A stretch of 64,000 nt of DNA from Octadecabacter algicola (GTDB lineage Bacteria > Pseudomonadota > Alphaproteobacteria > Rhodobacterales > Rhodobacteraceae), in NCBI RefSeq assembly GCF_021532625.1, contig NZ_JAKGAR010000001.1, positions 310,001 to 374,000 of the forward strand. The letters are read 5' to 3'. The position numbers and the translations under genes were made by a program. This document shows, one piece after another, positions 25,996-35,317 of this stretch (position 1 is the stretch's first letter; each line of letters opens with the position of its first letter). Under the pieces are notes generated by a model. That model was not told the origin of the DNA, searched no databases, and was given only the letters and a program-made list of their open reading frames with translations.

Positions 25996-26757
25996 ATGGC
26001 ACGTCGCAAACTGGTTTATGAAGGCAAGGCAAAGATCCTCTATGAAGGCACAGAGCCCGGGACGTTGATCCAGTACTTCAAAGACGATGCCACGGCGTTT
26101 AATGCTGAGAAAAAAGACGTGATTGACGGAAAAGGCGTGTTGAACAACCGCCTAAGCGAGTTTTTCATGCTTGGCTTGCAACGCATCGGTGTTCCGACCC
26201 ATTTCATCAAGCGCATCAACATGCGCGAACAGCTGATCCGTCAGGTCGAAATTATCCCGCTCGAAGTTATCGTGCGCAATTTTGCCGCAGGCACCATGGC
26301 CAAGCGTCTTGGCATGGAAGAAGGCACACCTTTGCCGCGCCCGATTGTGGAATTTTCCTACAAGGATGATTCTCTGGGCGATCCGCTGGTTCCAGAAGAA
26401 TACATCATTGCCTTTAACTGGGCCTCTCAGCAGGATCTGGATGATATCGTTGCGCTGGCTTTGCGGGTGAATGATTTCATGGCCGGTGTGATGCACGGTG
26501 TTGGTATCAAGCTGATCGATTTCAAAATCGAAATTGGTCGTGTTTGGGACAATGAATATATGCGTCTGGTCGTCGCCGACGAAATCAGCCCTGACAGCTG
26601 TCGCTTGTGGGACATTGAGACGGGCCGCAAGCTCGACAAAGATGTGTTCCGACGTGATCTAGGTGATTTGGCTGATGCCTATACGGAAGTCGCCAAACGT
26701 CTTGGCGTGCTGCCACAGAACGCACCACCGGCGTCCAAGCCGACGTTGATCAACTGA
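25996..26757 (+). CDS. purC: SAICAR synthase
   Basis: A 253-residue phosphoribosylaminoimidazole-succinocarboxamide synthase, which joins CAIR and aspartate with ATP in purine synthesis. Signatures include [44 protein letters not shown], the IDFKIEIGR segment and [15 protein letters not shown]. An AAGGAG ribosome binding site lies just before the ATG. It is followed by purS and purQ in the same direction, a common alphaproteobacterial order. Confidence 0.97.
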   Translation: MARRKLVYEGKAKILYEGTEPGTLIQYFKDDATAFNAEKKDVIDGKGVLNNRLSEFFMLGLQRIGVPTHFIKRINMREQLIRQVEIIPLEVIVRNFAAGTMAKRLGMEEGTPLPRPIVEFSYKDDSLGDPLVPEEYIIAFNWASQQDLDDIVALALRVNDFMAGVMHGVGIKLIDFKIEIGRVWDNEYMRLVVADEISPDSCRLWDIETGRKLDKDVFRRDLGDLADAYTEVAKRLGVLPQNAPPASKPTLIN

Positions 26758-26815
26758 GTTAACTGAACGAATTGCGCTATTGCGCAAATGCCGAACGAAC
26801 AAAAGGAATTACCAT

Positions 26816-27046
26816 ATGAAAGCCCGTGTCCACGTGATGTTGAAAAACGGTGTTCTGGACCCGCAAGGGGCCGCGGTAAAACACGCGCTTGGCGCGATGG
26901 GTTTTGAAGGCGTCAACGGTGTGCGTCAGGGCAAGGTCATTGAACTTGAACTGGCGGACGGCACGACCGAAGCACAGATCGGTGAGATGTGTGAAAAGCT
27001 GCTCGCGAATACGGTGATCGAAAGCTACACCATTGAAACCGTTTAG
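26816..27046 (+). CDS. purS: Phosphoribosylformylglycinamidine synthase subunit PurS
   Basis: A 76-residue small subunit of the three-part FGAM synthase (PurS-PurQ-PurL), which bridges the glutaminase and synthetase. The sequence MKARVHVMLKNGVLDPQG and VRQGKVIELEL are typical. The ATG at 26816 has AAAAGGAA upstream and is preferred over a frame opening at 26780. Its last codons overlap the start of the next small gene. PurL is not in the window after purQ, so that gene lies elsewhere. Confidence 0.95.
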   Translation: MKARVHVMLKNGVLDPQGAAVKHALGAMGFEGVNGVRQGKVIELELADGTTEAQIGEMCEKLLANTVIESYTIETV

Positions 27047-27419
27047 GAATATTCTTGCTGCCGCAGTTCTTTTTGGGGCTGCTCCCGCCTGTGCAGAGGA
27101 TTATGCTGGGCGCCATATTGCCCTAAGCCAAGCGTTTCAGACTGAAATGGGCCGTACGATTGGTGGTGGGGCAGATATGACCATCTCTGCTGACATGCGT
27201 GCCCAAATGGTATGTGCGATCGGCCAGTTGGAACAGCGTCGCGGTGCTCAAACCGTAGAAGCCTATCTTCGCTGGTCCGCTTGGGCCGTAGACGAAGCTA
27301 AGCAACTCGACAGTATTGGTGGGTTTGGTTCGTTGATGTCTCAGGTCCATATTCGATCTGACATTGACCTAAACGACGACCTTGTGCCGATCACGCAAGC
27401 CTGCGGAATTGGCCTGTAA
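27033..27419 (+). CDS. Small secreted protein between purS and purQ
   Basis: A 128-residue protein of unknown family with a clear signal peptide (KPFRNILAAAVLFGAAPACA). The only start before it is TTG at 27033, which lies inside the last codons of purS in another frame, so the two genes overlap by 14 bases. The mature part is helical, with QMVCAIGQLEQRRGAQTVEAYLRWSAWA and two Cys residues that may pair. It is presumably co-transcribed with the purine genes, but nothing in it suggests a purine role. Confidence 0.65.
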   Translation: MKPFRNILAAAVLFGAAPACAEDYAGRHIALSQAFQTEMGRTIGGGADMTISADMRAQMVCAIGQLEQRRGAQTVEAYLRWSAWAVDEAKQLDSIGGFGSLMSQVHIRSDIDLNDDLVPITQACGIGL

Positions 27420-27491
27420 CTTTTATGGCCTTGTCTTATCGGACGGGGCACACACGTTAACTAACTTGCGATCAAACCTAGGAGATCGACC

Positions 27492-28160
27492 ATGAAAGCC
27501 GCTGTAATCCAATTCCCCGGATCCAACTGTGATCGCGATATGGCCGTTGCGCTGGAAAAGTCCGGCGCGGATGTTGAGGTTGTTTGGCACAAGGATGCCG
27601 CGTTGCCAAAAGGTGTTGATCTGGTCGCAATCCCGGGTGGGTTTTCATTTGGCGATTACCTGCGTTGTGGTGCGATTGCTGCGAACTCTCCGATTTGTAA
27701 CGCTGTGGTGGATCACGCCAACGCGGGCGGCTATGTTTTGGGCGTCTGTAATGGGTTTCAGGTCTTGACTGAAACAGGTTTGCTGCCGGGGGCTTTGTTG
27801 CGGAATGCAGGGTTAAAATACATCTGCCAAACCGTTGGTTTGAAAGTGGAAACATCAAATAGCGGCTACACTGAGGGCTACAACGCCGGTGCCGAAATCG
27901 GCATCCCGATCGCACACCACGACGGTAACTACTTTGCTGACGATGAAACGATCGCGCGTTTGCAGGGCGATGACCGCGTGGCTTTTACCTACACGGACAA
28001 TCCAAACGGTAGCCGAGCGGATATCGCCGGTATTCTGTCAGACAACCGCCGTGTGCTTGGCATGATGCCACACCCGGAACGCGCCTTTGAAGAAGCCCAT
28101 GGCAATACAGACGGTCAGCGTCTTTTTGCTGGTTTGATCGGCCAATTGACAACGGCCTAA
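27492..28160 (+). CDS. purQ: Phosphoribosylformylglycinamidine synthase subunit PurQ
   Basis: A 222-residue class I glutamine amidotransferase that supplies ammonia to PurL in the fourth step of purine synthesis. It starts [16 protein letters not shown]. The nucleophile is C86 in GVCNGFQ, and the His/Glu pair is in [23 protein letters not shown] is a family hallmark. It follows purC and purS in one direction, interrupted by the small secreted-protein gene. About 100 bases separate it from the next operon. Confidence 0.97.
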   Translation: MKAAVIQFPGSNCDRDMAVALEKSGADVEVVWHKDAALPKGVDLVAIPGGFSFGDYLRCGAIAANSPICNAVVDHANAGGYVLGVCNGFQVLTETGLLPGALLRNAGLKYICQTVGLKVETSNSGYTEGYNAGAEIGIPIAHHDGNYFADDETIARLQGDDRVAFTYTDNPNGSRADIAGILSDNRRVLGMMPHPERAFEEAHGNTDGQRLFAGLIGQLTTA

Positions 28161-28259
28161 GCCAAGAGATGGACGGTGCATGTTGTGCACTGTAGTCTTA
28201 CCTGATGTAGCCGGGGCCGATGTTGTTTGGCCTCGACGTCGCAGGGGGTAATGTAAAAG

Positions 28260-29999
28260 GTGGCGGGACGATCCCGAATTTCGTTTGTTTGGTGGACGCG
28301 CGGTTTTGTAGTCGCGCTGATCCTGCTGGCTTGTACTGTTATCTACGTTTCTAACACTTTGCTCACGGAACGTTTTACTGAACGAACACGCAGCTCTGCT
28401 GAAGTGCGTTTGGCTTTGTATTCCGCCAACCTTTTGAGTGAGTTGCAGCGAAATTCGATTGTGCCGCAACTGTTGGCACGTGACCCTGCGTTAATCGGTG
28501 CGCTTAACTCCGGTGACTTCACACAATCAACGGCACGGCTGTTGTCCTTCGTGGATGAGATCGGCGCGGCTTCCTTGTTGATGATGGACACGGACGGGCG
28601 GGTCGTCGCTGCCACAGACCGTGAACGATTGGGCGAAAATCGCCGCGACCAAGAAGCGTTTGTTCAAGCGCTGCATTCGAATGCCACGACATTCACTGTA
28701 GATGAACGCGAAGAGGGCGGGTTCGATTTCAGCTACTCTCGTCGCATTGAAGACGGCGGTTTGGGCATCGGCGTTGTGTCGGTCGCTGTTGATTTGGCGA
28801 AACTTGAACGGTCTTGGGCAGGCATTTCGGACGCGGTTATGGTGCTCGACGCGGACGGCCGCGCGATCCTGGCAACAGAACCGAGATGGCGGGGCCGTAC
28901 CGAAGAAGAAGGGATTGCGCTTCTTGAACCGCAATCTGCTATCGAACGTGCGTTGCGTGGCGCGCCGGATTGGTCTGCTTTGCCCATCGACGCTTACCTG
29001 CGTGGGGACGGGGTCATGCGCCAAGAGGTACGCGTGCCGTTCCAAGGTTGGCAGGTTATTAGTTTCACCACGTTTCAGTCAGTGCGCGAACGGGTAAACG
29101 CGATCCTTGCGCTCGAAATCATGGGATTCGCTATTCTCTTGGCGGGGCTGTTTTGGTTCCTGTCGCGTAAATCCAACCTCGCGGCGCGCATGTTTCAGAT
29201 GGAATCGGCGGAGCTTCGCCAGTTGAATATCCGTCTGCAGCGAGAAGTTGCCGAACGAGAGAAGGTCGAAAAGGACCTTGAAGTGGCGGAACAAACGATG
29301 GCGCAAACCAGTAAACTGGCCGCCTTGGGCGAAATGTCTGCAGCGGTTAGTCATGAACTGAACCAGCCTCTTGCCGCGATGAAAACCTATCTGGCTGGGG
29401 CCCGCCTGTTGATTGCGCGCGAACGCCCCGAAGAAGCGGTTGTTGCTGTGGCGCGTATCGACAGCCTGATCGAACGCATGGGCGCCATTACCAAGCAGTT
29501 GAAATCCTATGCGCGAAAAGGGTCCGACAACCTCGAACCCGTTGATGTTAAGGACGCGGTGCTGTCTTCACTGTCGATGATGGAACCCCAGTTGCGCCAA
29601 CGTCAGGTGGCTATTACGCGCACTTTGCCTGATGGCCCTGTCATGGTTCACGGGGACCGCATGCGACTGGAACAGGTGATTATTAACCTGCTGCGCAATG
29701 CCTTGGACGCGACAAAAACCGCCAGTGAACCCCGTGTCGAAATCCTACTCGCCCAAGGGGATGTGGCGCGTCTGACGGTGCGGGATAATGGTTTAGGGAT
29801 TGAGGATTTGGACGAGCTGTTTGAGCCGTTCTACACCACAAAGCAGCCCGGTGACGGCACAGGTCTGGGGCTTGCTATCTCATCAGGGATCGTAAACGAC
29901 TTCGGCGGACGGCTCACCGCACGCAATTCTGATAAGGGCGGGGCTGTATTTGAGGTAGAACTGCCCATATTGGGTTCAGACATGGAAGCAGCGGAGTAA
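28260..29999 (+). CDS. DctB-like sensor histidine kinase (first copy)
   Basis: A 579-residue membrane kinase starting at GTG. Helices at about 12-32 and 283-302 flank a periplasmic double-Cache-type domain with the LARDPALIGALNSGDF and SYSRRIEDGGLGIGVVSVAVDLAKLE segments, as in DctB. A coiled-coil linker (316-350) leads to HisKA with H365 in MSAAVSHELNQPLAAMKTY. The ATPase domain has NLLRNALDATK, VRDNGLGI and GTGLGLAI. It pairs with the adjacent response regulator four bases downstream. A second DctB/DctD pair sits next to the dctPQM genes, so the ligand of this copy may differ. Confidence 0.85.
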   Translation: MAGRSRISFVWWTRGFVVALILLACTVIYVSNTLLTERFTERTRSSAEVRLALYSANLLSELQRNSIVPQLLARDPALIGALNSGDFTQSTARLLSFVDEIGAASLLMMDTDGRVVAATDRERLGENRRDQEAFVQALHSNATTFTVDEREEGGFDFSYSRRIEDGGLGIGVVSVAVDLAKLERSWAGISDAVMVLDADGRAILATEPRWRGRTEEEGIALLEPQSAIERALRGAPDWSALPIDAYLRGDGVMRQEVRVPFQGWQVISFTTFQSVRERVNAILALEIMGFAILLAGLFWFLSRKSNLAARMFQMESAELRQLNIRLQREVAEREKVEKDLEVAEQTMAQTSKLAALGEMSAAVSHELNQPLAAMKTYLAGARLLIARERPEEAVVAVARIDSLIERMGAITKQLKSYARKGSDNLEPVDVKDAVLSSLSMMEPQLRQRQVAITRTLPDGPVMVHGDRMRLEQVIINLLRNALDATKTASEPRVEILLAQGDVARLTVRDNGLGIEDLDELFEPFYTTKQPGDGTGLGLAISSGIVNDFGGRLTARNSDKGGAVFEVELPILGSDMEAAE

Positions 30000-30003
30000 C
30001 GCT

Positions 30004-31338
30004 ATGGCGCAAGCTATGAAAATCGCGATCGTTGATGACGAACAGGACATGCGGCAATCGATCAGCCAATGGCTGGCGTTGTCAGGATATGACACCGAAA
30101 CCTTCGCGAGCGCTGAGGACGCCCTTAAGGGGCTTGGTCAAGATTATCCGGGGATCGTTGTAAGTGACGTGAAAATGCCGGGCATGGACGGAATGCAGTT
30201 CCTGAAAAAGCTCAAGGGTGTTGATAGTTCTCTGCCGGTCATCATGATCACAGGCCACGGCGATGTGCCGATGGCTGTGGAGGCGATGCGCATCGGTGCG
30301 TTTGATTTCCTTGAAAAACCGTTCAACCCGGACCGCATGACTGAATTGGCCAAAAAGGCGACGGTTGCACGACGTCTGACACTGGATAACCGTGAACTGC
30401 GCCGTGAATTATCCGATGGCGGAGCTTTGTTGAAAAAGCTGATTGGCGCGTCACCTGTGATGGAGCGGCTCAAGGAAGACATCCTCGATCTGGGGCAGGC
30501 GGATGGCCATGTTCTGATCGAAGGCGAAACCGGTACGGGTAAAACGCTTGTTGCGCATGCTCTGCATGCTGTTGGGGCGCGGGCGAACAAGAAATTCGTG
30601 CTGATTTCCTGTGCCGCCTATGAAGACGACGCACTGGCGAAACGGTTGTTTGGACCAGCAGGGCAGGATGATCCGATACCCGCGATCGAAGAAGCCCGCG
30701 GTGGCACGTTGGTTCTGGAAGACATCGAAAGCCTGTCGGACACCAATCAGGCCCGCCTGACAACAGCGATTAACGATCAAGGCACGCCTGCGGAAACACG
30801 TATTGTAGCGATTTGTAACCTTCAGGACGAAGGCAAAACCTGCGAAAGTGAGCTGCGCGCAGATTTGTTTTACCGCCTTGCCGCTTTGCGGATGACGGTT
30901 CCGCCACTGCGGGCGCGGGGCGAAGATATCCTGACGCTATTTACCCGCCTCAGTGAACAATTCGCCGAAGAATACGGCTGCGAAGCACCAGAAGTCAGCG
31001 CACAGGAAGCAGCCCAGTTGTTGCAAGCGCCGTGGGCAGGCAATGTGCGTCAGCTTTATCACGTTGCAGAACGCGCCGTGCTTCAGAACCGTCGCGGGTC
31101 TGGGACCATTGCATCCTTGTTGATGAACGAGGACGACGAGGCACAGCCTGCCATCACCACTGAGGGCAAGCCGCTGAAAGAGTTCGTTGAAGCGTTCGAG
31201 CGGATGTTGATCGACAACACCATGCGCCGCCACAAGGGCAGCATCGTGAATGTAATGGATGAACTATGTCTGCCGCGCCGGACCCTGAACGAAAAGATGG
31301 CCAAATATGGCCTGCAAAGGTCTGATTACCTTGGCTAA
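30004..31338 (+). CDS. DctD-like response regulator lacking the GAFTGA motif (first copy)
   Basis: A 444-residue NtrC/DctD-type regulator. The receiver domain has D11, D12 and phospho-acceptor D55 in SDVKMPG; the AAA domain has Walker A GETGTGKT (174-181) and a Walker B-like TLVLED (Glu-Asp in swapped order). Arg fingers are present in LRADLFYRL, and a Fis-type helix-turn-helix closes the protein. Where sigma-54 activators have GAFTGA, this protein reads LFGPAGQDDP (215-224), so sigma-54 contact is probably lost, as known for NtrC of Rhodobacter capsulatus. It is translated four bases after its kinase. Confidence 0.85.
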   Translation: MAQAMKIAIVDDEQDMRQSISQWLALSGYDTETFASAEDALKGLGQDYPGIVVSDVKMPGMDGMQFLKKLKGVDSSLPVIMITGHGDVPMAVEAMRIGAFDFLEKPFNPDRMTELAKKATVARRLTLDNRELRRELSDGGALLKKLIGASPVMERLKEDILDLGQADGHVLIEGETGTGKTLVAHALHAVGARANKKFVLISCAAYEDDALAKRLFGPAGQDDPIPAIEEARGGTLVLEDIESLSDTNQARLTTAINDQGTPAETRIVAICNLQDEGKTCESELRADLFYRLAALRMTVPPLRARGEDILTLFTRLSEQFAEEYGCEAPEVSAQEAAQLLQAPWAGNVRQLYHVAERAVLQNRRGSGTIASLLMNEDDEAQPAITTEGKPLKEFVEAFERMLIDNTMRRHKGSIVNVMDELCLPRRTLNEKMAKYGLQRSDYLG

Positions 31339-32008
31339 CCCATTTGCAGCGCTGCTGTTTGATATGGATGGTTTGCTGCTCGACAGTGAACGAGAATTCA
31401 TGGGCGCTTTGGTTGAAATCGGGACCCCGTTGGGGTTTGAAGCCGAGGCGCTCGAGGCATTCTTTCTGACGCTTGTCGGCACATCGGCCGCGCAAACATC
31501 TTTGCGGTTGGCCGAATTCTTGCCTGCAAGCGTGGATGCTGTCGCGTTCGAAAAACAATGGCGCTTGGCTAATGCCGCCCGCAGGGTCGGACCTGTCCCG
31601 TTGCGACCACATGTAGGCCAAGTTCTGCCAGCCTTGGCGCGGGCAGGGCATCGCATGGCTGTCGTCACATCGACAAAACGTGCGCCCGCGCTTGAGCATC
31701 TCAAACATGCAGGACTGCTGTCTTACTTTGAACTTGTTGTTGCCGGGGATGAGGTAAGTGCAAACAAACCTGATCCTGCGCCATATGTACATGCGGCAGA
31801 GGCATTGGGTGTTGATCCGCGCAACTGTGCGGCATTTGAGGATAGCGACACTGGCACCCACGCGGCAGTAGCAGCGGGTTGCGTCACTACACAAATTCCT
31901 GATCTGCGTCCTGCAGGTTTGCCATTGCCCGACCTTGGTCAGCATATCGCACAAGACATGGTCGTGGCTTTGCAACAGATCCGAGTGCTCGATCACACGG
32001 TGGCTTAG
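31331..32008 (+). CDS. HAD family phosphatase
   Basis: About 225 residues of the haloacid dehalogenase superfamily, beta-phosphoglucomutase/phosphatase-like subgroup. Motif I is LLFDMDGLLLDSE (nucleophile Asp and the next Asp), motif II is VVTSTKRAP, and motif III/IV is KPDPAPYVHAAEALG with EDSDTG. The most compact start is a TTG at 31331 that overlaps the response regulator stop by eight bases; an ATG at 31307 is the alternative. It is likely co-transcribed with the two-component genes. The substrate is unknown, and phosphoglycolate- or sugar-phosphate-type activity is possible. Confidence 0.85.
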   Translation: MANPFAALLFDMDGLLLDSEREFMGALVEIGTPLGFEAEALEAFFLTLVGTSAAQTSLRLAEFLPASVDAVAFEKQWRLANAARRVGPVPLRPHVGQVLPALARAGHRMAVVTSTKRAPALEHLKHAGLLSYFELVVAGDEVSANKPDPAPYVHAAEALGVDPRNCAAFEDSDTGTHAAVAAGCVTTQIPDLRPAGLPLPDLGQHIAQDMVVALQQIRVLDHTVA

Positions 32009-32473
32009 TGGGTTTATTGCGCATTGGCAGCCTAAATCGTCACTCAATTCCAAGATGCCGCAGTTAGACATTGTAATGTGACCATGACCTCCCCTATGTA
32101 TGAGGGACGGGCGGTTGCCATGACGCTATGCGCAAAATCCCGGGAGTTTTTCTGTCTGCGGTTGCAGTGGTCCGATTTTATTAAATCCCTCCATCCCCGC
32201 GACAGACCGAAATTTGGCCCCTCGGGGTCACTTGAACAGCCCTCGTCGGTGTTGGAAATCCTATATCGCGGGGCCTTGAATGGGCCGTGTTTTCACGCGG
32301 TCGGAGACCAACGCGATGGATCGCGCGACACTGAATAGCGAGAAAGTGACGAACCCTTTGGTTCGCCCATCCGCCGTCGCGCATATCGCCTTTAATAATC
32401 ACGTATCTGGGACACAGATGCCCCTCGAGTTAACCTCTGGGGCACCGCCGTGCCGTGCGTGGAACAGGAATAT
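32009..32473 (+). other. Long rne leader with hairpins
   Basis: About 465 bases without a convincing gene before rne. It contains at least two hairpins: CGAACC-CTTT-GGTTCG at 32350-32365 and a larger one, TGCCCC ... GGGGCA, near 32417-32442, just upstream of the rne start. RNase E is known in E. coli to control its own mRNA through its 5' leader, so a regulatory leader is plausible here, but this is inference. Confidence 0.45.
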
Positions 32474-35245
32474 ATGGCTAAGAAAATGCTTATCGACGCC
32501 ACCCACGCGGAAGAAACCCGCGTTGTGGTGGTTGACGGAAACAAGGTCGAGGAATTCGACTTTGAAACCCAATCCCGCCGCCAGCTTGCCGGCAACATCT
32601 ATCTCGCAAAAGTAACACGGGTCGAACCATCGCTTCAGGCAGCGTTTGTTGACTATGGCGGCAACCGCCACGGTTTCCTTGCGTTTAACGAAATCCACCC
32701 AGACTACTACCAGATTCCGGTCGCCGACCGCGAAGCCCTGATGGCCGAAGAAAAAGCCTATGCCGAAGCAATGAAGGCCGAAGCGGAAGCCGAAGCTGAA
32801 AAGCCAAAGCGTTCGCGCCGTCGTCGTAAGCCCAAAGCGGCTGAGGTTGAGACCGAGACGCAAGATGCTGTCGCAACAGCAGAACCGGCTGACGCTGAAC
32901 CTGCGTTGGCGGAAGAGGACGTCGTGTCTGGTGACATCGCAGGCATGGAAACCATCGACATGGACCCTGAAGAGGGATCATCGCCAATGGAAACAGTCGC
33001 TGAGACGCCAGTGGAAGAACCCACTGACGATGATGACAGCGACGATGACGATGACACTGGCCCAGATGCGACTGCCAAAGATGATTCCATCGAAAGCGTT
33101 GCTGATGAGGATGAACGTGCAGACGTGCGTCCGGTTCGTAAGCCACGTCCAAAGCGCTACAAGATCCAAGAAGTTATCAAAGTCCGCCAAATCCTTTTGA
33201 TCCAAGTGGTCAAAGAAGAACGCGGCAACAAGGGTGCTGCCCTGACTACATACCTGTCTTTGGCGGGTCGTTACTGTGTTCTGATGCCAAACACCGCACG
33301 CGGTGGGGGCATCTCCCGCAAGATTACCAATGCCGCTGACCGAAAGAAACTCAAGGCGATTGCCAATGAGATGTCCGTCCCAGAAGGCGCAGGGCTGATC
33401 ATTCGCACCGCAGGCAGCCAACGCACCAAGACTGAAATCAAGCGCGACTACGAATACCTACAGCGCCTTTGGGAACAGATCCGCGAACTGACGTTGAAAT
33501 CTTCCGCCCCGGCGCAAATCTACGAAGAAGGCAACCTGATCAAACGTTCGATCCGTGACCTTTATTCTAAAGAGATCGACGAAGTGATCGTGGAAGGTGA
33601 GGCGGGCTACCGCACCGCCAAAGACTTCATGAAAATGATCATGCCGTCGCACGCTAAGAACGTGAAGCACTACCAAGAACAGATGCCGCTTTATGCGCGC
33701 CATCAGGTCGAAAGCTATCTGTCCGGCATGTTCAACCCGACAGTGCAATTACCCTCGGGTGGTTACATCGTCATCGGGATCACCGAAGCGCTTGTTGCGA
33801 TCGACGTGAACTCTGGCCGTGCGACCAAAGAAGGCAGCATTGAGCAGACAGCGACCAAGACCAACCTTGAAGCCGCCGCCGAAGTTGCACGCCAGCTTCG
33901 CCTGCGTGACTTGGCTGGTCTGATCGTGATCGACTTCATCGACATGGACGAGCGTAAGAACAACGCTGCCGTCGAAAAAATGATGAAGGACAAGCTCAAG
34001 ACGGATCGCGCCCGCATTCAGGTCGGTCGGATTTCCGGCTTTGGTTTGATGGAAATGTCGCGTCAGCGTTTGCGTCCAGGCATGTTGGAAAGCACCACAC
34101 AGGAATGCCCACATTGCCACGGCACAGGGCTTTTGCGCTCAGATGACAACGTCGCTTTGGGAATTCTTCGCCAGCTTGAAGAAGAGGGCGTGCGCGGTCG
34201 ATCCAAAGAAGTTCTGGTGAAAGCGCCTATCGCGATTGCCAACTACCTGATGAACCAGAAACGCGAACACATCGCACAGATCGAAGCACGTTATGGGCTG
34301 TCGGTTCGAATTGAATGTGATCCGCATCTGGTCTCGCCTGACTTCGCACTTGAGAAGTTCAAGACAGCGACACGGGTCGTTGAAGTCACAGCTCCTGCGG
34401 TGATTTCATCTGAAATGGCTGTTCTGGCTGATGTCGATGAGGCGGACGAGGACGCCGAAGGGCAGGAAACTAAAGAAACCGAAAGCACCTTTGATGGGGA
34501 TAGCGAGCAGCCGACCAAACGCCGTCGTCGTCGTCGTCGCCGTCGTCGTGGCGGCGCAGGAAACGCTGAGAACGCTGAGGCCAACGGTGAGAACACAGCA
34601 AACGGTGAAGACGCTGTTGCGGCGGATGCTGTTGCTGCGGAAGCTGCACCTGAGGGTGAGGTAACGGAAGCCGCTCCTGCAACGGAAGATGCGCCAAAGC
34701 CCAAACGTAAGCGCACACGCCGTAAGAAGACGGATGACGATGCCCCGAAAGAAGCCGTAGCGGCTGAAGAGGGCGCTGAAGCACCTGCTGAAGCTGCGCC
34801 AGAGGCAGAGGCGCCAGCGGATGCACCTGCTGAAAAGCCAAAGCGCACCCGCACGCGCCGCAAAAAGGTCGCCGAAACACCAGCCGAAGATGCCACACCA
34901 GCTGAGGCCGAAGCGAAAGCGGACGTTCCGGCCGAAGAAAAGGCACCTGCTGAAAAGCCAAAGCGCACCCGGGCCCGTAAAAAGCCTGCCGCCGCAGCGG
35001 CTGTGGATAGCGATGCAGTGGCCGATAAGGCAGAGGTAAGCGATGCCCCGAAAGAGGCAGAAGCCCCTAAAGAAGTAGGCGAAGCACCTGCTGAAAAGCC
35101 CGAACCCGTCGCGGCCGAAAAGCCAAAGCGCCGTCGCAAGACGACGTCAAAGGTTGCACCTGATCCTGTACCTGCACCCGAAGAGGCCGCAGCAGAGGAC
35201 GACAAGCCTAAGAAACGTGGCTGGTGGTCACTGGGTGGGCGTTAA
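32474..35245 (+). CDS. rne: Ribonuclease E
   Basis: A 923-residue endoribonuclease at the core of the RNA degradosome. The N-terminal catalytic part starts MAKKMLIDATHAEETRV. Its S1 domain (NIYLAKVTRVEPSLQAAFVDYG) is split by an acidic/basic insert of about 130 residues (about 95-225), as is typical of alphaproteobacteria, before KYKIQEVIKVRQ-like sequence resumes. The DNase I-like catalytic Asp lies in LVAIDVNSGR and the zinc-link is CPHCHGTG (C545, C548). The C-terminal 240 residues are low complexity, alternating KPKRTRTRRKK-type basic blocks with Ala/Glu/Pro stretches, a likely RNA- and partner-binding tail. A terminator follows. Confidence 0.96.
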   Translation: MAKKMLIDATHAEETRVVVVDGNKVEEFDFETQSRRQLAGNIYLAKVTRVEPSLQAAFVDYGGNRHGFLAFNEIHPDYYQIPVADREALMAEEKAYAEAMKAEAEAEAEKPKRSRRRRKPKAAEVETETQDAVATAEPADAEPALAEEDVVSGDIAGMETIDMDPEEGSSPMETVAETPVEEPTDDDDSDDDDDTGPDATAKDDSIESVADEDERADVRPVRKPRPKRYKIQEVIKVRQILLIQVVKEERGNKGAALTTYLSLAGRYCVLMPNTARGGGISRKITNAADRKKLKAIANEMSVPEGAGLIIRTAGSQRTKTEIKRDYEYLQRLWEQIRELTLKSSAPAQIYEEGNLIKRSIRDLYSKEIDEVIVEGEAGYRTAKDFMKMIMPSHAKNVKHYQEQMPLYARHQVESYLSGMFNPTVQLPSGGYIVIGITEALVAIDVNSGRATKEGSIEQTATKTNLEAAAEVARQLRLRDLAGLIVIDFIDMDERKNNAAVEKMMKDKLKTDRARIQVGRISGFGLMEMSRQRLRPGMLESTTQECPHCHGTGLLRSDDNVALGILRQLEEEGVRGRSKEVLVKAPIAIANYLMNQKREHIAQIEARYGLSVRIECDPHLVSPDFALEKFKTATRVVEVTAPAVISSEMAVLADVDEADEDAEGQETKETESTFDGDSEQPTKRRRRRRRRRRGGAGNAENAEANGENTANGEDAVAADAVAAEAAPEGEVTEAAPATEDAPKPKRKRTRRKKTDDDAPKEAVAAEEGAEAPAEAAPEAEAPADAPAEKPKRTRTRRKKVAETPAEDATPAEAEAKADVPAEEKAPAEKPKRTRARKKPAAAAAVDSDAVADKAEVSDAPKEAEAPKEVGEAPAEKPEPVAAEKPKRRRKTTSKVAPDPVPAPEEAAAEDDKPKKRGWWSLGGR

Positions 35246-35283
35246 TCTGTCACGTGAATATGATGCCTTAAGGCATTGAAATT

Positions 35284-35317
35284 AAAACGCCGCTCCAGAT
35301 TGGGGTGGCGTTTTTAT
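35284..35317 (+). terminator. Terminator after rne, probably bidirectional
   Basis: Stem AAAACGCC-GCTCC / GGGGTGGCGTTTT with loop AGATT and T-runs on both strands. It serves rne on the plus strand and, being flanked by A-runs, probably the TusA-like gene on the minus strand as well. Confidence 0.8.

Noticed and set aside
32078-32338. Plus-strand ORF in the rne leader
   Set aside because: No ribosome binding site and a composition like a random frame; the stretch is better explained as a leader.
34291-35205. Long minus-strand Ser/Ala-rich ORF opposite the rne tail
   Set aside because: It is the mirror of the repetitive Ala/Glu/Lys-rich tail; repetitive codon use keeps the opposite frame open.
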